Source of the DNA: Allomuricauda sp.
Lineage (GTDB): Bacteria > Bacteroidota > Bacteroidia > Flavobacteriales > Flavobacteriaceae
Assembly: GCF_002699205.1 (NCBI RefSeq)
Contig: NZ_PABT01000015.1
Location: 1-47,102 of the forward strand
DNA length: 47,102 nucleotides
Direction of reading: 5' to 3'
Shown one piece after another: positions 33,663 to 42,924 of the stretch. The translations under genes and the position numbers were made by a program. The notes under the pieces are model-generated. The model saw only the letters and a list, made by a program, of their open reading frames with translations, had not been told where the DNA came from and searched no databases. The first letter of the stretch is position 1. Each line of letters opens with the position of its first letter.

Positions 33663-34817
33663 ATGATTAATTATAAGCACTTACATTATAAAGCATTGAT
33701 AATTTTCATTTGCTGTTTATTGGGGGACATATCAGTATCGATTGGTCAATCCTCCCCATCTTATAAAACCTCAAGGGATGGAAGAATATTCCAAGTTTTT
33801 CAATTTCCTAGGGATCAAATGCCAAGAATTGATGGGGATATGAGCGACTGGGAAATGGTTCCTGATGATTATATCTATGGTACCGATCTGTTGAATGATA
33901 CAGAAGATGGAATGGGGACCGATATACCTCCTGATGATCTGGACGTAAAGGTAACCATAGGTTGGGTAAAGGGGATGAGCCGGATATACTTTAAGTACGA
34001 AGCCTATGATGATTTTTGGGATTTTGAACGCTTCAATCCAGAAGGGTATTTGAACGATATATTTGAGCTTGTGGTAGATGGCGACCTTTCAGGAGGGCCA
34101 TTCATCAAAAGTCCCATGTACCATCAAGATGAATTGAAGTGGGAGCCACAGACCGATTCCTATATTGAAAACCATTTGAATTTCAGTGGGGTACATGCCC
34201 AAAATTATCATATCTACACCCCGCCCGTAAACAATGCCTGGGTATTGGTGTGGGGAAACCAACCATGGATTTCTGAATTCCCTAGGGCAAATTATGCCTA
34301 TGATTTTGATTTTAAACATGGGGAAAGTGGAACATTACGATTGGAAGGGTGGATCACACCGTATGATTATGCGCCCCATGATGGCCCTGAAAGAGCAATT
34401 GAATCCAAATTATGGGAAAACAAGGTCATAGGGCTCTCCTGGTCAATACTGGATTTTGACGGGGGTGATAGGGACGGCCATGTAAATCTTGCCCACACGG
34501 TAAGGATGGTGAGCGATGCCTCCTATCTATGCGCCTTTAAATTAATGCCATTGGAGGACCAGTTTCTAGATCCGATTAAAGCGGATTGGACCTTTGATGT
34601 TATAGATGAAGAAAGGGGAGTGGTGGCATTTAAGGACGAATCCATTGGGGAAATTGAAAAATGGACATGGGATTTTGGGGATGGTGAAAGCTCCAATGAA
34701 CAAAACCCAATCCATAAGTTCAATAAAAAAGGGGTTAGAAAGGTCATTACCTTGGAAATTGAAGGCCCCGAAGGAAGTTCCAAACGCACCCGATATTGGG
34801 AAGTGATGACGCGATAG
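33663..34817 (+). CDS. Secreted CBM9-like domain plus PKD domain protein
   Basis: Starting at ATG 33663 gives 384 residues with a normal signal peptide (hydrophobic core about 11-28, cleavage near Ile-Gly-Gln); an ATG at 33597 adds 22 residues. Residues 45-290 resemble the carbohydrate-binding family-9-like domain: Ile-Asp-Gly-Asp-Met-Ser-Asp-Trp, Val-Lys-Val-Thr-Ile-Gly-Trp, Phe-Glu-Leu-Val-Val-Asp-Gly-Asp. The end is a PKD domain with Trp-Asp-Phe-Gly-Asp-Gly and His-Lys-Phe. It has no hydrolase motif, so a binding role at the surface is likely. A hairpin follows before the next gene. Confidence 0.8.
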   Translation: MINYKHLHYKALIIFICCLLGDISVSIGQSSPSYKTSRDGRIFQVFQFPRDQMPRIDGDMSDWEMVPDDYIYGTDLLNDTEDGMGTDIPPDDLDVKVTIGWVKGMSRIYFKYEAYDDFWDFERFNPEGYLNDIFELVVDGDLSGGPFIKSPMYHQDELKWEPQTDSYIENHLNFSGVHAQNYHIYTPPVNNAWVLVWGNQPWISEFPRANYAYDFDFKHGESGTLRLEGWITPYDYAPHDGPERAIESKLWENKVIGLSWSILDFDGGDRDGHVNLAHTVRMVSDASYLCAFKLMPLEDQFLDPIKADWTFDVIDEERGVVAFKDESIGEIEKWTWDFGDGESSNEQNPIHKFNKKGVRKVITLEIEGPEGSSKRTRYWEVMTR

Positions 34818-34887
34818 GCCCATGGCAATCTCAAAATTGCCGTAAGCTTATTTTCGCAGTAACAAAAAAATAACCAACCAGTAATGG

Positions 34888-34918
34888 TCCGGGGGTGATA
34901 CTGGAGTATTGCCCCGGA
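34888..34918 (+). terminator. Strong hairpin between the PKD gene and the acetolactate decarboxylase gene
   Basis: TCCGGGG pairs with CCCCGGA, with an inner ATAC/GTAT pair and TGGA loop, followed by TTATTTTAATAA. It may end the upstream operon or attenuate transcription into the decarboxylase gene, which starts 20 bp later. Confidence 0.55.
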
Positions 34919-34938
34919 TTATTTTAATAATTTGAAAA

Positions 34939-35802
34939 ATGAACGTTCAAACCATGATTAGTCATTTTATGAAAACCAAGGAAATACTTAGACCAAGGTC
35001 AAGTGTGTTTTTCATTGTAGCCACCTTGATTCTGTTCACAAACTGCCAAGAAGAAAATAAAATTGCTGCAAATGAAGTAGTGGAAAAGATTGAGGCTCCA
35101 CTGGAAAAACATGATACATTTTACCAGTATTCCATTTGGTGGGCCTTTGTGAACAAAATTTTTGAAGGTGAGCTAACCGCAAAAGAACTAAAGTCAAAAG
35201 GTGATATTGGACTGGGTTCCTACAACTTGTTGGATGGAGAGCTCATCATGCTTGATGGGGTGCTCTACCAGGCTTCCGAGGATGGGAAAGTGCATATACC
35301 TGAAGATGATAAAAAAGTGGTCTACGCCAACGCAACTTTTTTTGAAAAAGATTACTCCTACACTTTGCCCAAAGTTGAAAACTATGGTGAACTTCGTGCA
35401 TTTATCAATGAAAAATTGCCATCCAAAAACTTTTTTTACGCTTTTAAGGTCCATGGGGAATTTTCAAAAATGAAATGCGGGGGCCTCCATAAGCAAGAAC
35501 CTCCTTTTGAAAAGGGATTGGATGTGCTGATACCCGAGCGCCCCATTTTTGAAAGGGAGAATTTTAAAGGAACCATGGTAGGTTTTTATTGCCCAACATT
35601 CATCGGCAACATCAATGTCGCGGGGTATCATTTTCACTTTGTTTCAGATGACGGGGAGTTTGCCGGCCATGTGATGGAGTTTGAAGCAGAGAACCTCACC
35701 TTGGAAATAGACCAGCTGCACAAATATCAATTTGATCTTCCCCAAACTGAAGATTTTGAAAATGTAGGGTTTGAGAATGAGTTTCAGTACAAGAAAGACT
35801 AA
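34939..35802 (+). CDS. budA: Acetolactate decarboxylase as a lipoprotein
   Basis: This enzyme makes acetoin from 2-acetolactate. The 287-residue version starts at ATG 34939; an in-frame ATG 34969 gives 277 residues with a tighter lipoprotein signal (Leu-Phe-Thr-Asn-Cys). The body begins with the family block around Asp-Ile-Gly-Leu-Gly-Ser-Tyr-Asn-Leu-Leu-Asp-Gly-Glu. It contains Asn-Ala-Thr-Phe-Phe and the zinc motif His231-x-His233-x10-His244, spaced as in characterised enzymes. A Glu follows near the end. It is unusual for this enzyme to be exported, although other Bacteroidota proteins of the family may be. It lies alone before the ECF sigma gene. Confidence 0.88.
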   Translation: MNVQTMISHFMKTKEILRPRSSVFFIVATLILFTNCQEENKIAANEVVEKIEAPLEKHDTFYQYSIWWAFVNKIFEGELTAKELKSKGDIGLGSYNLLDGELIMLDGVLYQASEDGKVHIPEDDKKVVYANATFFEKDYSYTLPKVENYGELRAFINEKLPSKNFFYAFKVHGEFSKMKCGGLHKQEPPFEKGLDVLIPERPIFERENFKGTMVGFYCPTFIGNINVAGYHFHFVSDDGEFAGHVMEFEAENLTLEIDQLHKYQFDLPQTEDFENVGFENEFQYKKD

Positions 35803-35925
35803 AAAGGCCGTTTTTGGGGATTTCCCTGTCTCTAAAAGGATAATAAAATAGCTTGTTGAAAATTTTAAAAGTAATGTCACTCCAAATTTCAACTACTCAA
35901 TTATGTGATTTTTCCGCCCGTGAAA

Positions 35926-36483
35926 TTATTTGAACAGTAAAAACAACAATTGATTATCCTCTTTAAAGGCTTCCCGTATTTTGGTGAAAGCAATGCGCAT
36001 TTGGGATTCCACCGTTTTTACGGAGATTCCAAGCTGATCTGCAATATCCTTGTACTTTATGCCCTGTATTTTGTTCATAATTATGATTTCCTTGCATTTG
36101 GGAGGTAATTCCTCGATTACCTTTTTCATTTTTTGAACACGCAATTGCAAGGTTTCCGTGTCCTCTTCAATTCTATTGGCAAGGGCACGCTCCCAAATTT
36201 GACTCAGGAACTCCTCCTGTTTTTTGATTTTCTTAATGGAGTTAATGTATTTGTTGTACACAATGGCATACAAATAGGATTTTGGGGATTTTGTTTCATC
36301 CAACTTGGATTTATTTTCCCAAAGACTGATAAAAGCCTGCTGCACAATGTCCTCAGATTCTATTTTGTCATGTGTATATGTTGTGATATATGCAACAAGA
36401 CGATCGTAGAACAGGTTGAACAAATACTTAAAAGCCATTTGGTCACCATTTTTCATGGCAACTACTGCCTCAATTTCATTCAT
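35926..36483 (-). CDS. ECF sigma factor of a FecR-type surface-signalling unit
   Basis: This is a 185-residue cytoplasmic sigma factor. Region 2 (about 10-85) has Asp-Ile-Val-Gln-Gln-Ala-Phe-Ile-Ser-Leu-Trp, and region 4 (about 125-170) starts with Glu-Leu-Pro-Pro-Lys-Cys-Lys-Glu-Ile and carries a helix-turn-helix with Asp-Ile-Ala-Asp-Gln-Leu-Gly-Ile-Ser-Val-Lys-Thr-Val-Glu. These are the features of the Bacteroidota FecI-like group. It is divergent from fecR (166 bp between starts), rather than in one operon with it. The anti-sigma role of FecR and the STN domain of SusC make a surface-signalling triad with it. Confidence 0.93.
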   Translation of the reverse strand: MNEIEAVVAMKNGDQMAFKYLFNLFYDRLVAYITTYTHDKIESEDIVQQAFISLWENKSKLDETKSPKSYLYAIVYNKYINSIKKIKKQEEFLSQIWERALANRIEEDTETLQLRVQKMKKVIEELPPKCKEIIIMNKIQGIKYKDIADQLGISVKTVESQMRIAFTKIREAFKEDNQLLFLLFK

Positions 36484-36550
36484 TTTTTGGTTTAAAGTTT
36501 GTTTAGTTAGTTGGGTTTTGTGAGAAATTGAAAAATTTTATTGGTTTTTT

Positions 36551-36596
36551 TTAAGGGTTTAATTGTTTTTGATAGTATTAATTATGTATTGCGTAA
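36551..36596 (+). promoter_or_regulatory. 46-bp promoter-like element before fecR/susCD (copy B)
   Basis: This is the partner of 27969-28014, with the same gapless layout and the same 53 bp to the following ATG. TTAAGGGTTT and ATTATGTATT are identical in both; the final GCGTAA differs by one base from GCATAA, so its TTATG-N5-CGTAA repeat is imperfect. It is in the divergent space between the ECF sigma gene and fecR. Confidence 0.6.
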
Positions 36597-36649
36597 TATG
36601 GTGCAATTTAAAATTTAATAAGAACTAGAAAGAATCTGGCACTAGTATA

Positions 36650-37780
36650 ATGAAAAAAAACATAACAAAGCTGCTACTGGGCACAATAACCGAGAAGGAG
36701 ATCGAGGAGTTGCGCGGTTGGTTGGAGGATCCAAGTAATCAAAAAATCCTTGAAGCCTATATACGGGATTACCATGATCTAAACTTGGCAACTCTAAAAA
36801 ATAACTTGGATGAAGCTTATAAGAAAGTAAGCAATAAAATCGAAGATACTTCAAAACCGGTCAGGACACTTTTTCCGAATTGGATCAAATATGCAGCTGC
36901 GATTACATTGTTGATCGGGTTGGGCCTGTTATATCAACAAGGCTTTTTTACGCCCCAGGAACAAAATGTGCTTATTCCCGATGACGACTCCGTTACTTTG
37001 AAGCTGGATAACGGATCGCTCCAACCTATTGACATCAACAAGGAAGTTGAGTATAAGGACACGAAAGGAAATGTTGTTTATATCCAAAAACAGGATTTGA
37101 TTAGTTATTCAAAAGCAATTGAAAAGAAAAATCTGGTATTCAACACATTGATAGTGCCGAACGGCAAAAAATTCCGGTTGGAATTGTCGGACGGCACTTA
37201 TGTCCATTTAAACGCGGGAAGCTCTTTACGGTATCCCGTTAATTTTTCCAGTAACGGTCCCAGAAAGGTATATCTTACCGGAAATGCTTATTTCGATGTT
37301 ACCAAGAATGCTGCCAATCCATTTATTGTCAATGTGGATGAATTGGATGTCAAAGTGCTTGGTACCGAATTTAATATTTCGGCCTATGCTGAAGATAAAC
37401 ATATCGATGTTGTCTTGGTCGAAGGCGCCGTGAATATGGAAAGAAAAAATCAGGCCCAAGAGGTTGTTGAACTGGTTCCAGGTCAAAAAGGATCTTTTGA
37501 CCTTGACTCAAAGAATGTGTCCGTTGAGGAAGTGGATACAAGTCTTTACACTTCTTGGAGACAGGGAAGTTTGATTTTTAGGGAATTGACCTTTAACACC
37601 ATTCTGAAAAAACTTGAGCGCCACTATAACATACAAATTGTCAATACCAATGCCGAACTAGGGGAAGAAGTGTTCAACGCACGTTTTGATAATGTAGGTA
37701 TAGAGGAGGTACTTGGCTACTTTAACGATATCCATGACATTGATTTTTCCATTGACAACAATCAGGTAATAATCAACTAA
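36650..37780 (+). CDS. FecR-family anti-sigma factor
   Basis: This 376-residue inner-membrane protein has a short cytoplasmic sigma-binding region (about 1-80), one membrane helix (about 83-101) and a periplasmic part. The FecR domain covers about 165-280, with Pro-Asn-Gly-Lys-Lys-Phe-Arg-Leu-Glu-Leu-Ser-Asp-Gly-Thr and Leu-Gly-Thr-Glu-Phe-Asn-Ile-Ser-Ala-Tyr. The C-terminal DUF4974 domain has Leu-Thr-Phe-Asn-Thr-Ile-Leu. It holds the ECF factor inactive until the SusC STN domain signals. It is the first gene of the operon with susC and susD. Confidence 0.93.
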   Translation: MKKNITKLLLGTITEKEIEELRGWLEDPSNQKILEAYIRDYHDLNLATLKNNLDEAYKKVSNKIEDTSKPVRTLFPNWIKYAAAITLLIGLGLLYQQGFFTPQEQNVLIPDDDSVTLKLDNGSLQPIDINKEVEYKDTKGNVVYIQKQDLISYSKAIEKKNLVFNTLIVPNGKKFRLELSDGTYVHLNAGSSLRYPVNFSSNGPRKVYLTGNAYFDVTKNAANPFIVNVDELDVKVLGTEFNISAYAEDKHIDVVLVEGAVNMERKNQAQEVVELVPGQKGSFDLDSKNVSVEEVDTSLYTSWRQGSLIFRELTFNTILKKLERHYNIQIVNTNAELGEEVFNARFDNVGIEEVLGYFNDIHDIDFSIDNNQVIIN

Positions 37781-37964
37781 AGCAATCAGCATAAAAATTA
37801 AGTATAACTAACACAAACTTCACTGCCTATGATTTGATACCTCAACTGCCGAACGCTTTGTTTTAAAAAAAAAACAAAACCGGAAAATGCGCTAACATTT
37901 CCCGGTCATTAAAAGCGGTTTGGCAAATTAATGTGCTAACCACCAAATAAAACATTTTAAAATT

Positions 37965-40900
37965 ATGAAAAAAATCTTCAACGACTCAGAGTTGAGTGCA
38001 ACTTTGTTGAAATTTGACCTAAAAATGAAATTGACCTTACTGTTATTGTTTTCAGCATTGTTTGGACTACAAGCCAATAACAGCTATGCTCAAAAAGCCA
38101 AGATTTCCTTGGATGTAGATAACGCTTCCATTGAGGAAATTATAGATGACATCGAATCAAATACCAGATTTAATTTCATTTATAATACAGAACATGTAAA
38201 TCTTCAACGAAAATTATCCCTTCACGTAGAAAAGGAAAATATCGAAATAGTACTCAATCGTTTATTTCGAAACACCGATACCAATTATAAGGTAAAGGGG
38301 ACACAAGTTGTTTTGTGGAAAGATAAAAAAGAGGAAATTCGAAAGAATCCATCCATAAACCCGGTTCCCACCATAAATAATAGGATCCAGTTGACGGTCA
38401 CGGGTACTATAACCGATTCGGATGGAGTTCCCTTGGCGGGCGCGAGCATCCTTGAAAAAGGAACCACCAATGGTGTCCAGACCGATTTTGATGGTAATTT
38501 TTCCATTGATGTGTCAGATGTTAATGCTGTTTTGGAAGCGTCCTACATCGGTTATGCCACCCAAGAAATTGCCCTTAACGGTCAAACGACCGTGTCGATT
38601 ATTTTGGCGGAAAGTGCTGTGGCCATGGACGAAATCGTTATCGTAGGTTACGGTTCGGTGCAAAAAAGCGACTTAACGGGTGCTGTGGCCTCCATTTCAT
38701 CGGAAGATTTAGGAGATCGCCAAGCAACCAGTGTGGCCGGCCTTATCCAAGGACGTGCCCCGGGATTGGACGTTTCAGGAGATAAAATACGTGTACGTGG
38801 AATCACAACATTTAACAATACGGACCCCCTAGTGGTTATCGATGGTTTCTTGGGAGGTGATCTATCCACGGTGAACCCTAATGATATTGAAAATATTGAG
38901 GTATTGAAAGACGCATCATCCACTGCGATTTATGGTTCAAGGGGTGCCAATGGTGTAATATTGGTAACCACTAAAAGTGGTCGGGTAGGTGCTATGAAGG
39001 TAGATGTGAATTTTTGGAGCGGTTTAAAATCAACCACCAATAAAAGGGATGTGATGAATGCATCCCAATATATTGATTATGTGCACGATGCCCTTACAAA
39101 TGCAGGTCAGGCCATTCCTGCCAAACTGCTTACGGATGATGTACGAGTGGATAGAAATGACTGGCAAGATTTGGTTTTTCAGACAGGACATAGTTCTGAG
39201 GTCAATGCAAGTTTTTCGGGAGGTACGGAAAAAGCCAAATATTATTTTGGGGTCAGCCACCGTAACGATGAGAACATTATAATAGGTTCATCCTCAAAAT
39301 CAACTTACCTAAGAACAAAGAACAGCTTTGCATTAAAGCCATGGCTTGATTTGAACGCCAATGTGGCCCTTAGTTACAAAACGTTGAAAGGAGCGGAGCC
39401 TAGTTATAGGAATATGTTGGGATATATGCCCTACAAGGAAATTTATGACGAAAACCAAATTGGTGGATTTACTGACGTTGATAGGATAAATGATGCCTCG
39501 GATGTTTCCAACCCATTGACCATCCCAAACAAGGTGAAACCTGAAACCAATACATTGTCCTATCAGGCACAGCTAAATATGCAGATCAAACCTTTTAAAG
39601 GTTTTAGTTACACGATCCAAGCTGGGTTAAAGGGTAATTTCGAGCGATTTTTTCAATGGACAGATGAATACGTGTCCGCTTCCAACCATAATGTCAATTC
39701 AATGTTGGAAAGCAGTTCGTATCTCTATTCCCCAATTGTGGAATCCTACATAAATTATACGAACCAATTCGGTGATCACAATATATCGGCTTTGTTGGGT
39801 AATACTTGGCAGGACGGTATCCAAGGTGGTGGAATAGGTATCGGTGCTACAGGTTATGCAACCAACGAAATAAAAATGATCAGTGTAGCAAGTAGCCCTC
39901 AAACACCTACCCAAGATCTTTATATAGATTCCAGACTTTCGTATTTTGGAAGATTAAATTATGGTTACAAGAACAAGTATCTGTTGACCGTCAATATGCG
40001 TGCAGATGCTTCCCCTAACTTTTCACCCACCAATAGATGGGGGAAATTTCCATCCCTGTCCGCTGCTTGGAAACTGGACGAAGAATCCTTCCTAAGTGAT
40101 AGTGAGGTGATCAATCAGTTGAAATTGAGGGCCGGTTGGGGTAAATCGGGTAACGATGCCATTGGACAATACCGTTATCTTTCCTCTGTGTTCTCACAAG
40201 GTGTCGGATATCCATTGGGCACTTCCCAGGATTATCAACAGGGTGCCACGGTGGTTCAAAACGCTTCTCCCGAAATTAAATGGGAAACCACCGAATCATT
40301 GACCCTTGGTGTGGATTTTGGGCTATTTAACAATACCCTTACAGGTACAGTTGAATATTTCAAGAAACAAACCGACGATATCCTTTTTGCAGTACCTAGC
40401 CCATTGTCCTTAGGATATGGATCGGGTCAGGATGGAGGGACCATCGATGGTAATGCCATTGTCAATGCCGCCTCTGTAAGCAACAAGGGATTTGAACTTT
40501 TGATAGGTAAAAAGGGGGATATAGGTAAGGTAAGCTACGATATCAGTGCCAACTATACTTTCCAAGAAAATGTAGTTACCGGATTGGGACTTGGACAACC
40601 ATTCCTTTCGGGTGTTTCTAGGACGGAAAAAGGCAATCCAATAGGTTATTTCTATGGTTATGAAGCAGACGGTATTTATATGACCCAAGCGGAGATAGAT
40701 GCAGCCAATGCTGATGCGGTAGCAAGTGGCCATGATTATTTCCAGGAAGCTTCCACCAGTGCCGGGGATGTAAAATTCAAGGATTTGAACGGTGATGGAA
40801 AAATTGACGGTGACGATCGTACCATGATCGGTAACCCAATTCCTAAGCATCTATTTGGATTCAATGCCAGTTTAAATTTTGGTCAGTTGGATTTCAATAT

Positions 40901-41339
40901 GTTCTGGCAAGGAGTTGCCAATGTGGATATATATGATGAAGGCTATAAATGGAACCGGGGTGGAGTAAGGATCTTGAACCAAGAGACCAATGTACTGGAT
41001 AGATGGAGAAGTGAGGCTGAACCTGGAAACGGGATACAGCCAAGAGCACTTAGTGGAGATGCGGTGGCCAACACAAGGGCCTCTACACTTATGGTTCAGG
41101 ATGCTGGGTTCTTTAGGTTGAAACTCCTGTCCCTGGGCTATTCTTTTTCTGAGGAACTTACGACCAAGTTCGGATTGTCCAGACTTAGACTTTATGCAAG
41201 TGGGGAAAACCTCATTACATTGACAAAGTATGATGGGTTCAATCCTGAAATTGGCGGTGAAAACCTTGTACGTGGGGTCAATGAGTTTACCCCTCCGGCA
41301 GCAAGGACGGTTGTTTTAGGAATTCAAATAAGTCTTTAA
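37965..41339 (+). CDS. SusC/RagA-family TonB-dependent transporter with a STN domain
   Basis: This 1124-residue outer-membrane protein has a signal region with the typical Lys-Phe-Asp-Leu-Lys-Met-Lys-Leu-Thr start, then a secretin/TonB N-terminal (STN) domain at about 45-110. That is followed by a carboxypeptidase-like regulatory domain (about 145-225: Val-Thr-Gly-Thr-Ile-Thr-Asp-Ser-Asp-Gly) and the plug with Val-Gly-Tyr-Gly-Ser-Val-Gln-Lys-Ser-Asp-Leu-Thr-Gly. The rest is a 22-strand barrel ending in Val-Val-Leu-Gly-Ile-Gln-Ile-Ser-Leu. It imports a glycan fragment with the SusD lipoprotein next to it, and the STN domain lets it signal through FecR. An alternative start at Met21 (38025) is possible. 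Confidence 0.95.
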   Translation: MKKIFNDSELSATLLKFDLKMKLTLLLLFSALFGLQANNSYAQKAKISLDVDNASIEEIIDDIESNTRFNFIYNTEHVNLQRKLSLHVEKENIEIVLNRLFRNTDTNYKVKGTQVVLWKDKKEEIRKNPSINPVPTINNRIQLTVTGTITDSDGVPLAGASILEKGTTNGVQTDFDGNFSIDVSDVNAVLEASYIGYATQEIALNGQTTVSIILAESAVAMDEIVIVGYGSVQKSDLTGAVASISSEDLGDRQATSVAGLIQGRAPGLDVSGDKIRVRGITTFNNTDPLVVIDGFLGGDLSTVNPNDIENIEVLKDASSTAIYGSRGANGVILVTTKSGRVGAMKVDVNFWSGLKSTTNKRDVMNASQYIDYVHDALTNAGQAIPAKLLTDDVRVDRNDWQDLVFQTGHSSEVNASFSGGTEKAKYYFGVSHRNDENIIIGSSSKSTYLRTKNSFALKPWLDLNANVALSYKTLKGAEPSYRNMLGYMPYKEIYDENQIGGFTDVDRINDASDVSNPLTIPNKVKPETNTLSYQAQLNMQIKPFKGFSYTIQAGLKGNFERFFQWTDEYVSASNHNVNSMLESSSYLYSPIVESYINYTNQFGDHNISALLGNTWQDGIQGGGIGIGATGYATNEIKMISVASSPQTPTQDLYIDSRLSYFGRLNYGYKNKYLLTVNMRADASPNFSPTNRWGKFPSLSAAWKLDEESFLSDSEVINQLKLRAGWGKSGNDAIGQYRYLSSVFSQGVGYPLGTSQDYQQGATVVQNASPEIKWETTESLTLGVDFGLFNNTLTGTVEYFKKQTDDILFAVPSPLSLGYGSGQDGGTIDGNAIVNAASVSNKGFELLIGKKGDIGKVSYDISANYTFQENVVTGLGLGQPFLSGVSRTEKGNPIGYFYGYEADGIYMTQAEIDAANADAVASGHDYFQEASTSAGDVKFKDLNGDGKIDGDDRTMIGNPIPKHLFGFNASLNFGQLDFNMFWQGVANVDIYDEGYKWNRGGVRILNQETNVLDRWRSEAEPGNGIQPRALSGDAVANTRASTLMVQDAGFFRLKLLSLGYSFSEELTTKFGLSRLRLYASGENLITLTKYDGFNPEIGGENLVRGVNEFTPPAARTVVLGIQISL

Positions 41340-41349
41340 AAAAATATAT

Positions 41350-42924
41350 ATGAAAACGATAATAAACACCAGGTTTAAAATAATAGGAGTATTTGCCCTT
41401 TTCTTTTTGACTATGACCTCATGTGACGAGGAAGTTTTGGAATTGAGCAATCCCGAACAATTTACATTGGAGACCTACTTCAAAACTCCAGATCAAATTG
41501 TACAGGGTACCAATGCAGCCTATGCGGCATTTTTTCAGCATTGGATCGGAAGTTACCAATGGCCAGAGATTTGGGACGTATTGGGGAACGAAACAGAGGC
41601 TACCTCAGGTGCTTTGGGAAGTTACCATGAGGTCCCAATAATTCAAATGAGGGCCTATCAGCATAACCAGTTCAACCGCACCATTGAAAACTTGTGGAGA
41701 GTGTATTATATGATGATTTTGAGATCCAACTTGGTCATTGATTCAGCCGATGCTTATTTGGCGGAAAATGAATCCAACGAGCTTGTTGTTCGGTCTCGTG
41801 GCGAAGCTTATTTCTTAAGGGGCTGGGCCTATTTCAATTTAGCATTCTACTGGGGAGATGTGCCATTACGATTAAGTTTCGACCAATCGGAGAATATAGA
41901 TGCCCCATTGAGTCCTGCAGCGGATGTTTGGGCCGTGGCCGAGAGTGATTTAAAGATGGCCCAATCACTGTTAAAGGATGTTGAGGATATTCCTGATACG
42001 GAGTTGGGTCGTGCGACCAAAGGTGCCGCAACCGGACTTTTGGGTAAATTGTACTTGTACAACGAAAGATATCCGGAAGCGAAAACTGAATTGTCAAAAT
42101 TGGAAGGTCATTATGATTTATTGCCGGCCAATGATTATCTGTACAATTTTGGGGAAATCAATGAGAACAATATTGAAAGTGTCTTTGAGTTTCAATGTGC
42201 TTATACAGGGCAGGGTGGTTCCACAAACATGTTCACCAATGTTGAAGGCGGTGCAGCCCCATATTTGAACAACATGATGCCACAGTTACACAGTTGGAAT
42301 GGATGGCCCAATTGGAAATTCCAGCCAGAGAAAGCAGAGGTTTTTATCTATGATGACGAGTCAGGTACCGAGTTTATCGATCCAAGGGGAGCGGAAACCT
42401 TTTATGGAGGCATAGCAGGAGATGACGATTGGTGTGACTATTGTGCCGAAGAGCCAAACCGTCCCTACGATTTTGAAGGGTTGCAGTATTTCTGGAAGAA
42501 AAAGAACAATAGGGAAACAAGACCGGATGAAACAGGGGAAGGAGCCGGTTCGGCCGCATCAGGAAACAACGTTAGGATCATGAGGTATGCAGATGTATTG
42601 CTCATGAGGGCGGAAATTGAGCTCATGATGGACAATACACCAGGATGTATAGAATTTATCAATAGGGTCCGTAGACGTTTTGGTATGTTTGAGTATACAG
42701 CTGCGAACTATTCCGATGCTGAGGCTTTTGAGCTTTTGAAAAAAGAAAGGGAACTGGAATTGATGGGCGAAGGCTCTAGGTTCAACGACCTTAAAAGATG
42801 GGGAATTCTTGCAGAGACCTTAAACCCGGAATTTCAAGCAAAATACGGTACCCAGCCCGTCAATGCAAGCCATTACTTTTTCCCGATACCTCAAGGAGAA
42901 CTTGACACCAATTTCGGATTATAA
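41350..42924 (+). CDS. SusD/RagB-family surface glycan-binding lipoprotein
   Basis: This 524-residue lipoprotein has Thr-Met-Thr-Ser-Cys25 as its lipidation site and starts 10 bp after susC. The TPR-rich SusD fold is visible: the N-terminal Thr-Tyr-Phe-Lys-Thr-Pro-Asp-Gln segment, Leu-Arg-Gly-Trp-Ala-Tyr-Phe-Asn-Leu, Gly-Leu-Leu-Gly-Lys-Leu-Tyr-Leu-Tyr, and the C-terminal Ile-Met-Arg-Tyr-Ala-Asp-Val-Leu-Leu-Met-Arg-Ala-Glu and Glu-Arg-Glu-Leu-Glu-Leu-Met-Gly-Glu-Gly. It forms the lid of the SusC transporter and binds the substrate at the cell surface. Trp/Tyr-rich segments near 305-390 may form the binding face. Confidence 0.95.
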   Translation: MKTIINTRFKIIGVFALFFLTMTSCDEEVLELSNPEQFTLETYFKTPDQIVQGTNAAYAAFFQHWIGSYQWPEIWDVLGNETEATSGALGSYHEVPIIQMRAYQHNQFNRTIENLWRVYYMMILRSNLVIDSADAYLAENESNELVVRSRGEAYFLRGWAYFNLAFYWGDVPLRLSFDQSENIDAPLSPAADVWAVAESDLKMAQSLLKDVEDIPDTELGRATKGAATGLLGKLYLYNERYPEAKTELSKLEGHYDLLPANDYLYNFGEINENNIESVFEFQCAYTGQGGSTNMFTNVEGGAAPYLNNMMPQLHSWNGWPNWKFQPEKAEVFIYDDESGTEFIDPRGAETFYGGIAGDDDWCDYCAEEPNRPYDFEGLQYFWKKKNNRETRPDETGEGAGSAASGNNVRIMRYADVLLMRAEIELMMDNTPGCIEFINRVRRRFGMFEYTAANYSDAEAFELLKKERELELMGEGSRFNDLKRWGILAETLNPEFQAKYGTQPVNASHYFFPIPQGELDTNFGL

